Notes under the pieces: model-generated
Seen by the model: the letters and a program-made list of their open reading frames with translations, nothing else
Database searches by the model: none
What the model was told of the DNA's origin: nothing
Source: a virus
IMG/VR virus record: IMGVR_UViG_3300037069_001198
Location: 1 to 39,668 of that record
Strand: one strand, 5' to 3'
DNA: 39,668 bases
Part shown: positions 32,657 to 39,580 of the stretch, piece by piece
Numbering within the stretch: the stretch's first letter is position 1
Layout of the letters: each line of letters starts with the position of its first letter
Translations under genes and position numbers: made by a program

Positions 32657-34270
32657 TTAAGCAGCTTTATCGCGCTCGGCGATCGCCAACTGCACGGATG
32701 TCAAGATATCTTCAAGTTCCTCGGGATACTTCTGCGCCATCTGAAGGGCAAAAGCCTTCAACTCCGCCAAAGTCTTACCCCTCCCAACCTGGGCCTTAAT
32801 CTCACGGAAATGCTTAGGCCTCGCCGACGAGGAAGGGTTCTGATTACCCGGCTGCGGGCCGCCGCTGGACGAAACCGGCGACGGCGGCTTAGCAGGAATC
32901 GAATGCGGCCTACCCTGATCCAACGAAGCAACCGGAGTGGACACCGGACCAGGATCCAAATGAATCCCATCCGGAGTCGTCCCCGACGCCGCAACATTCA
33001 TCCGGATCACCTCACCCGGAGTACCCAACTCCTGAATCGCCGAATTGCAATACAACTTATCGGCCTTAGGATCGTCATACCTGTTGAGCCCCAACAACTC
33101 CCGGGCCTCATTCGGGGTGATCGCCGCAACAGACACACCCTTATGGGCCGCATCCATCCGCATCTCATAATCCCCGCGCATCACCTCATCCGTCGCGAAC
33201 CGCATAATGTTCTTCCGCGACCAAAACGAACCCACATACGTGTCCATCACCGACTGCAACATCTCGATCACCGGAGCCATCGTGTCCCGATAAAACGCAC
33301 GCATCTGCTCAGTGATATTCGAGAACGTGGCATGCTCAAGGATCCCGATCAACGTCGGCGCAACATCATAAACCGCGGCGATCTCCTCGCGATTCATCTT
33401 CCGACACTCAATCAACTCAAGATCAACAGCCGTCATCTGGAACGGCTTCGCCGTCACCCCATCCTCAAGGACCAGCGTCTGACCAGCATTAGACGACCCC
33501 GCATGAGCCTGGCTAAACGCCTCCTTCAACCGCTTCGCCCCAGCCGGGTTCAAACGATTCGGCGTCTCCAACACCAAATTAGGGCGCCCGGCGTTCTTCC
33601 ACATAGAAGACACCGCATTACGCGACGAATCCTCCGCGAAAATCGTGGACCGCAAAGCCTCCATCGGAGACAAACCACGCTCCAAGTGAATCGGATTGAA
33701 TAGCCGGAACGGAACAACGTCCTCCTGCTCAAAACGCACCAACTCGGTGTTAATACCCGAACCAGCCTCAAAGAAATAAGTGTAACGGCCAGTCTTCGGC
33801 TCACGCTTAATCGCAACCCTCGACGGATGCATCGGCATAAAACCGAACGGAGCCCCAGTATCATCCCGGGCCACCGCCAAATACGTCTCACCATAAATAT
33901 CGATAGTGGTCTGCACCCAATGCCAAAACCGGAACGGATCAAGATAATCATTCAGACACGGGCTAGCGATCAGACGCGCATACGCAGAACGGGTATCCAG
34001 CGTCCGCGTCTCCCCGTCAACATCCCACACATTCACCGGAAGACGAGCGACCGCCTTAGCCCGCTTATCGATAACCGTACGAACCCAAGGATTACGCTGC
34101 CAAATCTCCCCATACATCGCATAGCGATACTCCAGATCCATCCCAAGATAATCTGGATAATAGTAAGACTGCGGAATGATCGGCTGAAGCTCAGCAAGAG
34201 CCTCAGGGGCCAGATCAAGGCCCGAACTGCTGATCTTGACAGGAAGATTCTTACCCTTGGCGAGACGCAT
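32657..34270 (-). CDS. Portal protein
   Basis: A 537-residue portal protein, the dodecameric ring through which DNA enters and leaves the head. Typical segments are YPDYLGMDLEYRYAMYGEIW, NPWVRTVIDKRAKAVARLPV, DIYGETYLAVARDD, GLSPMEALRSTIFAEDSSRN, LECRKMNREEIAA-type LIECRKMNREEIAAVYDVAP and ITPNEARELLGLNRY, which are hallmarks of the HK97-type portal family. The last 100 residues are Pro/Ser-rich with a helical end. The ATG overlaps the preceding small gene by 20 bases. It is followed by the protease and capsid genes. Confidence 0.95.
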   Translation of the reverse strand: MRLAKGKNLPVKISSSGLDLAPEALAELQPIIPQSYYYPDYLGMDLEYRYAMYGEIWQRNPWVRTVIDKRAKAVARLPVNVWDVDGETRTLDTRSAYARLIASPCLNDYLDPFRFWHWVQTTIDIYGETYLAVARDDTGAPFGFMPMHPSRVAIKREPKTGRYTYFFEAGSGINTELVRFEQEDVVPFRLFNPIHLERGLSPMEALRSTIFAEDSSRNAVSSMWKNAGRPNLVLETPNRLNPAGAKRLKEAFSQAHAGSSNAGQTLVLEDGVTAKPFQMTAVDLELIECRKMNREEIAAVYDVAPTLIGILEHATFSNITEQMRAFYRDTMAPVIEMLQSVMDTYVGSFWSRKNIMRFATDEVMRGDYEMRMDAAHKGVSVAAITPNEARELLGLNRYDDPKADKLYCNSAIQELGTPGEVIRMNVAASGTTPDGIHLDPGPVSTPVASLDQGRPHSIPAKPPSPVSSSGGPQPGNQNPSSSARPKHFREIKAQVGRGKTLAELKAFALQMAQKYPEELEDILTSVQLAIAERDKAA

Positions 34271-34484
34271 CAGTCAGCCTCTGCACATACGCCACATTGT
34301 CGTGGCGGATATAAATCTCCCCCTCAACCTTCTCAGGAACATCATTATCGGGGTAAGCCACCACACTGGCGAAAACCGCGTAAGTTCGGTCCTCGGCGAT
34401 CAGCACCCCCGAAAACTGGGTTCCCACCCTAGGGGTGACATGGAAGCGCTCACGCAACTTCCTCTGTATTAAGTTTTTACTCAT
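34251..34484 (-). CDS. Small protein between terminase and portal
   Basis: A 77-residue protein with a basic helical start (NLIQRKLRERFHVTPR) followed by strands (GVLIAEDRTYAVFASVVAYP, GEIYIRHDNVAYVQRL). It starts 12 bases after the terminase stop and overlaps the portal gene by 20 bases. Small proteins of this kind occur at this position in several mycobacteriophages. No known domain; it may be a small beta-barrel protein acting in packaging or head assembly, which is inferred from position only. Confidence 0.75.
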   Translation of the reverse strand: MSKNLIQRKLRERFHVTPRVGTQFSGVLIAEDRTYAVFASVVAYPDNDVPEKVEGEIYIRHDNVAYVQRLTDASRQG

Positions 34485-34495
34485 TCACATCCTTG

Positions 34496-37222
34496 TCACA
34501 GGACCAGGACGTCCCGTTCGCAATAGACCGACATTGTGGCCTGATCCCGCGTCCAATAAGCGTTCACCGCCATGATCGCGGCCGGCACAGCGTCAATACG
34601 CTTAGAAGACCTAACACGGTGCGGCTTCTCAGGCATAATCAGATCAGGATCGGAAGTCTTATACTTCGCCTCGCAGGCATCGAAACAAAACCGGGCCAGC
34701 GGATTAGCATGATGACGGAAAATACCCTCAGTCACCATGTCAAAGACACGGTGCATCCCATCCGACATGGTGTTGAACTGGTTATCGTAAGCGTAAATGT
34801 CCTCCACGCCGATCCCCGTCTCCAAACGGATCCGCTGAATCACCGGCTCAGACATATGCTTATCCACATCCCCGCCCAAAATGACGAAACGATGCGAATC
34901 AGCCTTAATATCGGCGTACAACTGCTCAAAATCCAGCACATCGCCGGGGGTGACAGTCAACCAGCCGCCGCGAACAAACTCCGTCGTAAACCGGCCATTA
35001 TTCAACCGATCCAACTTCTCCACCGCCGCCTCAGGCATCCAATGACGCCACACCACATCAACCCCATAAGAAGGATCAGCAGCCGGAAACAAATAACAGA
35101 TCGAACACAAATCCTGCTTAGCCGCCAAGTCCAGCCCAAACCAGCACTCACAACCCTCAAACGACCTCAACAGCGCATCATTGCTGTCATAGACAGTGCT
35201 GCGGTTGGACTTCTTATCCCACAGGAACATGTTCATCCACCGCACCGTCGAAGACTGCCACTGATTCAGCCGGTACTGGCGAAACGCCATCTCCGCGATC
35301 GGATTAGCCTTCGCCTCCAACGCCTGCTTACGCAACGCCTCCAAACTCAGAAAATCCCCCAGCGCCGGGTTAGGATGCCACCAATTATTCTCATCCCACG
35401 GATCCGCATCCTTCGGCGTGTTACGCATAAACACGAAGATGTGATGATGCTCGGGGGCATCGGGGGTCTCCAAAACCCGCTCCATCTGCTTATGCATCTG
35501 GCCGGCGAAACCCTCAGTATCGTTCCCCGCCGTCGTGCTAGCGATCATCAAAGGCTGTAAACGAGCCCCCGACCCCATACCCGTGCGCAGTGAATCCCAG
35601 AGATCGCCACCGTCCCACGCAAGAAGTTCATCGGCACCGACACCAGATGGGTTGCTGCCAAGAGCAGACTTAGCGTCAGCAGAAATGACCTCATAAAACG
35701 AGTGGGTTTTCTCATGGTAAATCCGCTTCTTATAATCACTGACCTTCAAATGCTTACTCAACACGGGCGAAAACTTCACCATCTGAGCCGCGACATCAAA
35801 AGCGAGCTTCGCCTGCTTAATATCACGGGCCACGCCATAAACCTCGGCCGATTCCTCGCCATCTGCGATCAGGAGGTAAAGCATGACCCCGGCAAGCATC
35901 TCCGTTTTCCCGGACTGACCGGTGGGCATGAGATCACTGCCGGCAAGAAAGAATCCCGACCGGATACCAATACACTTGGTCTGTTTGACACCCACGGGCT
36001 CGATAGAGACGATCGAATCCAACTGGTTCTTACTGGTGGACCTGCGTTCCTTTAGGGCCTTGCGGGGCATCCTGTGAGGATTGGGCAGCCCATCCGCCGC
36101 CGTGAAGCAGACTTCGTGGTACTCGCCATAGCCCTTAACGCGCTTGACGGCTCGGCGAGTGTTGTAGCCGACAGAACGGGCCAGGAACTCAACCGAATCA
36201 GCAATCTGCGCACTTTTCTGGCAGAAGCCATAGGTGAGCGTAGTGGCCTTTTCGGACGCCCAGCCATCGGTGTCCATCAGACCGCGCAGCAGGTCCAGGC
36301 GATCCGCCTCCGACGCCAACAGATACCCCTCGGGCACATGCTTGTTGTGGAGCACCCCCAGCGCCCGCAACTGCGTCATGAGTTTCTGGACGTAGAAGAC
36401 CTGCGACAAGTTAGTCGGGCGCGTCTCATAGCCGGCCGCCTCAAACTGCTCCCGCATGAACGGCTGATCATCCTCGTGCGCGGTGATAGCCCCGGACTTC
36501 GCCGTCCCATCGCCCAACCACGCCCCAAGGCAATACGGGTCTACGGGAAGCTTTCCCGAATCAATCTTGAGAGAGCCGATAGCGGGTAGGGCGTTCAGAT
36601 AGACGCCACGACCATCCTTCAGCGGGCGTTCCAACATGTCGCCCGTCGTCACAACGTACTTGGCGTATTCGGCCTTCAGTCGCGTCCCACCCGGCTGCCG
36701 AACCGCCCCCCGCGGCTTCGTGCGGTCTTGAATAAGCCAATCGTGGTCGACGCCCACCTCAAGAGACTTCTTGAAGCGGCTGGTGACACGGTAAGCCATC
36801 TCCGTGTAAACATCCGAAACGAACTCAACCGCCTCGGGCTGGCCCTCCAGATTGAACACTTGATCCCCGGGCCGAATATCCGCGACGGTTGTCCAGCCAC
36901 GATTAGCCGTGAGAACAGGGGTATCAGCGACAATGGCCTTGCGGGCAACCTCGATCCATGCGATCTCATACCTACGCTTGTAGCTTTGATACTCATCCGA
37001 CCACACCGCTTTCCCGAATAGCGGTCGAATGATGCCGTCCCTTTGCCACTCAGCCAGGAGGAACTTCTTCCTCGCATAACGGCCCTTAGTGTGCTGCAGG
37101 ATCTCCTCGAAGAACGCCTGAGCCTTATCCGCCCGCGGAGCACAAAAGTGCTCGCCCCGGCCCTGGCACTCAACATCATCGAAGGTGTAGCCGCACACCG
37201 GCACCTTAGGCTTTCTGGGCAC
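34496..37222 (-). CDS. terL: Terminase large subunit interrupted by an intein
   Basis: A 908-residue precursor; removal of residues 96-436 leaves a 567-residue terminase, a normal length. The terminase packages DNA into the head (ATPase) and cuts concatemers (nuclease). The P-loop is split: ...EVARK (to residue 95) and SGKTEMLAG (from 437) join to ARKSGKTE. Walker B with the catalytic Glu is GVGADELLAWD (Asp531, Glu532). The RNase H-like nuclease part contains WFGLDLAAKQD, VILGGDVDKHM and, near the C-terminus, KRIDAVPAAIMAVNAYW. The small subunit gene is 1.7 kb away, beyond a block of plus-strand genes, instead of adjacent. Confidence 0.95.
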   Translation of the reverse strand: MPRKPKVPVCGYTFDDVECQGRGEHFCAPRADKAQAFFEEILQHTKGRYARKKFLLAEWQRDGIIRPLFGKAVWSDEYQSYKRRYEIAWIEVARKAIVADTPVLTANRGWTTVADIRPGDQVFNLEGQPEAVEFVSDVYTEMAYRVTSRFKKSLEVGVDHDWLIQDRTKPRGAVRQPGGTRLKAEYAKYVVTTGDMLERPLKDGRGVYLNALPAIGSLKIDSGKLPVDPYCLGAWLGDGTAKSGAITAHEDDQPFMREQFEAAGYETRPTNLSQVFYVQKLMTQLRALGVLHNKHVPEGYLLASEADRLDLLRGLMDTDGWASEKATTLTYGFCQKSAQIADSVEFLARSVGYNTRRAVKRVKGYGEYHEVCFTAADGLPNPHRMPRKALKERRSTSKNQLDSIVSIEPVGVKQTKCIGIRSGFFLAGSDLMPTGQSGKTEMLAGVMLYLLIADGEESAEVYGVARDIKQAKLAFDVAAQMVKFSPVLSKHLKVSDYKKRIYHEKTHSFYEVISADAKSALGSNPSGVGADELLAWDGGDLWDSLRTGMGSGARLQPLMIASTTAGNDTEGFAGQMHKQMERVLETPDAPEHHHIFVFMRNTPKDADPWDENNWWHPNPALGDFLSLEALRKQALEAKANPIAEMAFRQYRLNQWQSSTVRWMNMFLWDKKSNRSTVYDSNDALLRSFEGCECWFGLDLAAKQDLCSICYLFPAADPSYGVDVVWRHWMPEAAVEKLDRLNNGRFTTEFVRGGWLTVTPGDVLDFEQLYADIKADSHRFVILGGDVDKHMSEPVIQRIRLETGIGVEDIYAYDNQFNTMSDGMHRVFDMVTEGIFRHHANPLARFCFDACEAKYKTSDPDLIMPEKPHRVRSSKRIDAVPAAIMAVNAYWTRDQATMSVYCERDVLVL
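35915..36937 (-). mobile_element. Intein with LAGLIDADG endonuclease, class 3 type
   Basis: Residues Ala96 to Gln436 of the terminase precursor (341 residues). Block A is DTPVLTANRGWTTVADIRPG, but the first residue is Ala, not Cys or Ser. Block B reads GVDHDWLI (His160, Trp162). Block F has Cys417 in TKCIGI, and block G is LMPTGQ followed by Ser437, with Thr434. Trp, Cys and Thr at these places are the WCT set of class 3 inteins, which use the block F cysteine as first nucleophile. The last residue is Gln instead of Asn. The two endonuclease motifs LGAWLGDGT (232-240) and LRGLMDTDGWA (312-322) show a homing endonuclease that looks intact. Confidence 0.88.
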
Positions 37223-37240
37223 GGCTACACCCCCTAACAG

Positions 37241-37414
37241 TTATTCCCCGGCTTCAGCGCCGAACAGTGACCGCTCCAACGCCTCAACCGCCCCCCGGAA
37301 CGCCGGGCCTTTACCCTTATGGGCCTCCAACCTGCCGCGGTGCTTGTCGAACAGCCGCTTCAAATGCCGCTCGACAATCACCCGAGAATGATCAGAGCTT
37401 GTGGACAAAGTCAC
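37241..37414 (-). CDS. Small basic protein before the terminase gene
   Basis: A 57-residue frame from GTG 37414 to TAA 37241, just before the large terminase gene. It is helical and basic (RVIVERHLKRLFDKHRGRLE, then AFRGAVEALERSLFGAE). It overlaps the upstream small gene by 23 bases, with no clear ribosome binding site, so translational coupling is likely; a GTG at 37381 is an alternative. Third positions are GC-rich as in the neighbours. Unknown function. Small basic helical proteins next to terminase genes may act in packaging, which is only positional inference. Confidence 0.6.
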   Translation of the reverse strand: MTLSTSSDHSRVIVERHLKRLFDKHRGRLEAHKGKGPAFRGAVEALERSLFGAEAGE

Positions 37415-37583
37415 TGACAGTGGTCAGCACAGACTCCAGCTCAGTCAGCGGAGTGCGGTACTGCGCAGGCAGAAACACCGCGAACTTGTCAACCAAAGCC
37501 AAAGCCTTGGTGATACCGTCCAGCGCGGCCTCGACCTCTTTCAACAGGTCGCCGACGTTCAAACTCTGGATAGGACTAGTCAT
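37392..37583 (-). CDS. Small helical protein, unknown
   Basis: A 63-residue protein that reads as one or two amphipathic helices (VGDLLKEVEAALDGITKALA, then TPLTELESVLTTVSDFVHKL) with no Cys. ATG 37583 has GAAAGG upstream. It is the first gene of the minus-strand block that runs into the large terminase gene, and it diverges from a plus-strand gene with a 29-base gap. Holin-like proteins can be this size, but it has no true membrane segment. Function unknown. Confidence 0.65.
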   Translation of the reverse strand: MTSPIQSLNVGDLLKEVEAALDGITKALALVDKFAVFLPAQYRTPLTELESVLTTVSDFVHKL

Positions 37584-37606
37584 AAGGTTTACCTTTCAGG
37601 TACAGT
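37577..37606 (+). promoter_or_regulatory. Leaderless promoter for the plus-strand gene block
   Basis: TAGTCA (37577-37582) and TACAGT (37601-37606) are separated by 18 bases, and six bases separate the -10 from ATG 37613. This is the same -35 hexamer and the same -10 to ATG distance as at the DUF732 gene. The -35 overlaps the first codons of the divergent minus-strand gene. The 8-mer GGTACAGT (37599-37606) recurs at 39391-39398. Confidence 0.5.
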
Positions 37607-37612
37607 GTTAGT

Positions 37613-37777
37613 ATGTATAGGTTGGTTAATCTGCTGGTGTACGGGACACCCACACCCGGCCCCCTAGACAAGCGGGCCTTCTGGTGGGGGATCACCCACC
37701 CCTTCGGGCCGCCGCGACCATGGTGGAACCGCGAACGACGCCGCGAATGGTTCAGATACAACGAGGTGCCCTGGTGA
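37613..37777 (+). CDS. Small Trp/Arg-rich protein
   Basis: A 54-residue protein from ATG 37613 to TGA 37777. It is rich in Trp, Arg and Pro (RAFWWGITHPFGPPRPWWNR, then ERRREWFRYNEVPW). It has no ribosome binding site and probably is translated from a leaderless mRNA. Its stop overlaps the GTG of the next gene (GTGA), a coupling that supports both starts. No family is recognised. It is first of five co-directional small genes inserted between the terminase genes. Confidence 0.65.
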   Translation: MYRLVNLLVYGTPTPGPLDKRAFWWGITHPFGPPRPWWNRERRREWFRYNEVPW

Positions 37778-38076
37778 TCTTCAAAACCAAATACGTCCGC
37801 GCAACCCCCGCCAAAATCCGCCGCGGCCACTACCACGACGGATCCATCGCCCTCTGGGTCGAAGGCCGCGGCGGCGCCATGCTCATGCGCCCCACCGTCT
37901 GCCTCAGCGAACACGGCCACAAACCCGCAGACGGGCACTGCTTCATCAAAGACTACGGCGAAAACGCCGGGGTTTTACAGGCGCTACAGCAGGCCGGCGT
38001 CATCGGCCCGATCGCGCGCACCGTACCAGTGGGATTCACCGCAGTACATGAAGTGCCGCTATGCGAGGTGGCATGA
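37774..38076 (+). CDS. Small protein with Cys and His residues, unknown
   Basis: A 100-residue protein from GTG 37774, chosen because it overlaps the previous stop by four bases. A longer frame from ATG 37684 would overlap the previous gene throughout. It contains YHDGSIALWVEGRGGAMLMR and TVCLSEHGHKPADGHCFIKD, then VPVGFTAVHEVPLCEVA. The Cys/His content could bind metal but no clear motif is present. Its stop overlaps the next start (ATGA). Unknown function. Confidence 0.65.
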   Translation: MIFKTKYVRATPAKIRRGHYHDGSIALWVEGRGGAMLMRPTVCLSEHGHKPADGHCFIKDYGENAGVLQALQQAGVIGPIARTVPVGFTAVHEVPLCEVA

Positions 38077-38249
38077 GCGATGTTGAGTGCGACGGAAAAT
38101 GCGCCCGCGAATTCCAACCGTGCGACAAGACCGCCGTTGCCGTCACAATCGACGGCGAAGACGGACACTGGTGGCCGGTATGCCCCCACCATTCACGGGG
38201 GCGGCGGCGCATGGTCCCGCTGGCCGATTTACTCGCACTAAACCTGTAA
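38073..38249 (+). CDS. Small Cys-rich (zinc-ribbon-like) protein
   Basis: A 58-residue protein from ATG 38073, overlapping the previous stop by four bases (ATGA). Four cysteines and a histidine pair are spread as CDGKCAREFQPCD and WWPVCPHHSRG, a pattern that could hold one zinc ion. The C-terminus RRRMVPLADLLAL is basic then hydrophobic. No defined family is recognised. A regulatory or nucleic-acid-binding role is possible. Confidence 0.65.
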   Translation: MSDVECDGKCAREFQPCDKTAVAVTIDGEDGHWWPVCPHHSRGRRRMVPLADLLALNL

Positions 38250-38283
38250 CCGCTCGCGCCTTTATCAGGAAAGTGAGCAAACG

Positions 38284-38538
38284 ATGACGGAGCATCGACT
38301 GAAAACGTGGCCCAAGCACTTCAACGACATCTTGTGCGGGCTCAAGACGTTCGAGGTTCGCCGCGATGATCGTGGGTTTCAGGTCGGCGACACACTGATT
38401 CTTGAAGAGTATGACCGCACTCGAAAGTACTCAGGCCGCTACCTCACTCGGAAGGTGACACACCTTCTGCGCGGCGGCGAGTTCGGCATTGAAGAGGGCC
38501 ACGTCGTTATGTCCATCACGCATCCATCGGCTACGTAG
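38284..38538 (+). CDS. DUF3850 (ASCH/PUA-like) protein
   Basis: An 84-residue protein that matches the DUF3850 pattern along its full length: HRLKTWPKHFNDILCGLKTF, EVRRDDRGFQVGDTLILEEY, a central Y-SGRYLTRKV strand and GIEEGHVVMSI near the end. DUF3850 is related to ASCH/PUA-like domains, which are thought to bind RNA or modified nucleic acid, and is common in phages and plasmids as a stand-alone protein. AGGAAAG lies upstream of ATG 38284. It is the fourth gene of the plus-strand block. The substrate is unknown. Confidence 0.88.
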   Translation: MTEHRLKTWPKHFNDILCGLKTFEVRRDDRGFQVGDTLILEEYDRTRKYSGRYLTRKVTHLLRGGEFGIEEGHVVMSITHPSAT

Positions 38539-38563
38539 CGCAACGTTATCGGTAAGGAGTCAC

Positions 38564-38752
38564 ATGCCCAGGAAATACTTTCCGCAGCTAGACGGTACTT
38601 GGCGTTTTGTCGAACGTGACGTGCCGCAGGGTATCGACGCCGCAGTTGACGGGCAGGATTGCTACGTGTTCCAACGCGCTGGCGGTGACCGCCCAACGGA
38701 TAAGTTCTCGACGTACGTTATGCCCGTTGCGAGGTTCTGGAACCTTCCATAA
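38564..38752 (+). CDS. Small protein, unknown
   Basis: A 62-residue protein from ATG 38564, set by AAGGAG 6-11 bases upstream. It reads as beta-rich with many aromatic residues (KYFPQLDGTWRFVERDVPQG, then DCYVFQRAGGDRPTDKFSTY, ending ARFWNLP). No family is recognised. It is the last gene of the plus-strand block and is convergent with the minus-strand gene that follows the small terminase gene, 8 bases away. Confidence 0.65.
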   Translation: MPRKYFPQLDGTWRFVERDVPQGIDAAVDGQDCYVFQRAGGDRPTDKFSTYVMPVARFWNLP

Positions 38753-38760
38753 AGGCTTAG

Positions 38761-38904
38761 TTATCGGCCGGTGAACGCCCCCACCAGACGCTCCAACTCC
38801 CCAGCACAAAACTCCCGAGCAAAATCCGCCTCAGACTCCGCACCACAATTATCCATCGACATCGCCCGCCACTTCGCCGCCAAATCCAACAAAGCGCCAA
38901 TCAA
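38761..38904 (-). CDS. Small protein coupled to the terminase small subunit
   Basis: A 47-residue frame from TTG 38904 to TAA 38761. The TTG overlaps the stop of the small terminase gene (TTGA). The protein is acidic and helical with two Cys residues (LIGALLDLAAKWRAMSMDNC, then ESEADFAREFCAGELERLVG). ATG 38862 is a possible later start. Its third positions are GC-rich. Function unknown; a helper of the terminase is possible from position. Confidence 0.5.
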   Translation of the reverse strand: MIGALLDLAAKWRAMSMDNCGAESEADFAREFCAGELERLVGAFTGR

Positions 38905-39380
38905 CCCAAAATCCGCTCAGCCCCAGACGCAGGACCAGAATCCCTCGACTCAATCGTCAAATTCGCCCGATCCCCCGGAGTAAACCCAAACCGCGAACCA
39001 ATCTTCGCCATCGTCTCCACACAATCCCGCATCATCTGATGATACGGAGACTTGATCACACCCCCCGCAGCGCCGCGATCCACATACTTGCCGTACGAAG
39101 TCTCACGTTGCAGCAGAGTGCGGCACTCCCGGTACTGGGCCACAGCCTCACAAAACGCCTCAAACGCATACACATCCCACGGCGTCAACATGCCCTTATC
39201 CCCAAGGTCATCGGCGAGCTCGTCCCAAATCTTCCGGGCATCCACCGTCATCCCAGCCGGCGCAACCGCCCTACCCTCGCTAGGCAGCGGCTCATCCCGA
39301 TTAATATGACACTCCTTCTCACCACGCAACACCTTCAAATGCGTCGGCCGCGGCTTAGGACCACGAGCACCCATAGACAC
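38901..39380 (-). CDS. terS: Terminase small subunit (P27-like)
   Basis: A 159-residue protein of the P27-type small terminase family. It begins MSMGARGPKPRPTHLKVLRG, then has the helical core VDARKIWDELADDLGDKGML, TPWDVYAFEAFCEAVAQYRE, and ends with SPYHQMMRDCVETMAKIGSR and FGFTPGDRANL, all hallmarks of the family. It recognises the packaging start on phage DNA and guides the large subunit. The start is GTG 39380 (an ATG lies two codons later), with GGGGG just before it. In most phages it directly precedes terL; here a plus-strand block of about 1.1 kb lies between them. Confidence 0.93.
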   Translation of the reverse strand: MSMGARGPKPRPTHLKVLRGEKECHINRDEPLPSEGRAVAPAGMTVDARKIWDELADDLGDKGMLTPWDVYAFEAFCEAVAQYRECRTLLQRETSYGKYVDRGAAGGVIKSPYHQMMRDCVETMAKIGSRFGFTPGDRANLTIESRDSGPASGAERILG

Positions 39381-39386
39381 CCCCCG

Positions 39387-39399
39387 TACTGGTACAGTA
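39387..39399. promoter_or_regulatory. Palindrome between terS and the rightward operon
   Basis: TACTG GTA CAGTA is a perfect inverted repeat with a 3-base centre, located 7 bases before the terS start. Both strands show a TANNNT hexamer here (TACAGT on plus, TACTGT on minus), so it may overlap a promoter, an operator or both. It shares the 8-mer GGTACAGT with 37599-37606. Confidence 0.4.
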
Positions 39400-39457
39400 T
39401 GGTTTAAACACGATTCAGGCCGGTTTAGGCCAAGTTTTCAAAGGAAAGAGCAGGAAA

Positions 39458-39580
39458 ATGGGCGACATCGGCACCGAACCGCGCAGGATCGAAGTCATAC
39501 CAGCAACAAAACCCGTACGACAACCCCTGCCCGAACCCCAAACACCGAAAACCCCCGAGAAAGTGCCAGCCGGTGTCTGA
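39458..39580 (+). CDS. Small Pro-rich protein at the start of the rightward operon
   Basis: A 40-residue protein from ATG 39458 to TGA 39580, rich in Pro, Arg and Lys (EPRRIEVIPATKPVRQPLPE, then PQTPKTPEKVPAG), probably disordered. AAGGAAAG and CAGGAAA lie just upstream. Its end overlaps the next start by eight bases. Very small genes of this type open the gene set at the end of mycobacteriophage genomes. Function unknown. Confidence 0.6.
   Translation: MGDIGTEPRRIEVIPATKPVRQPLPEPQTPKTPEKVPAGV

Noticed and set aside
39400-39457. Possible cohesive end (cos) site beside terS
   Set aside because: The GC-rich CGGCCGGTTT-like stretch near 39414-39426 is in the right place, but no overhang can be identified without genome ends or a relative with known ends.
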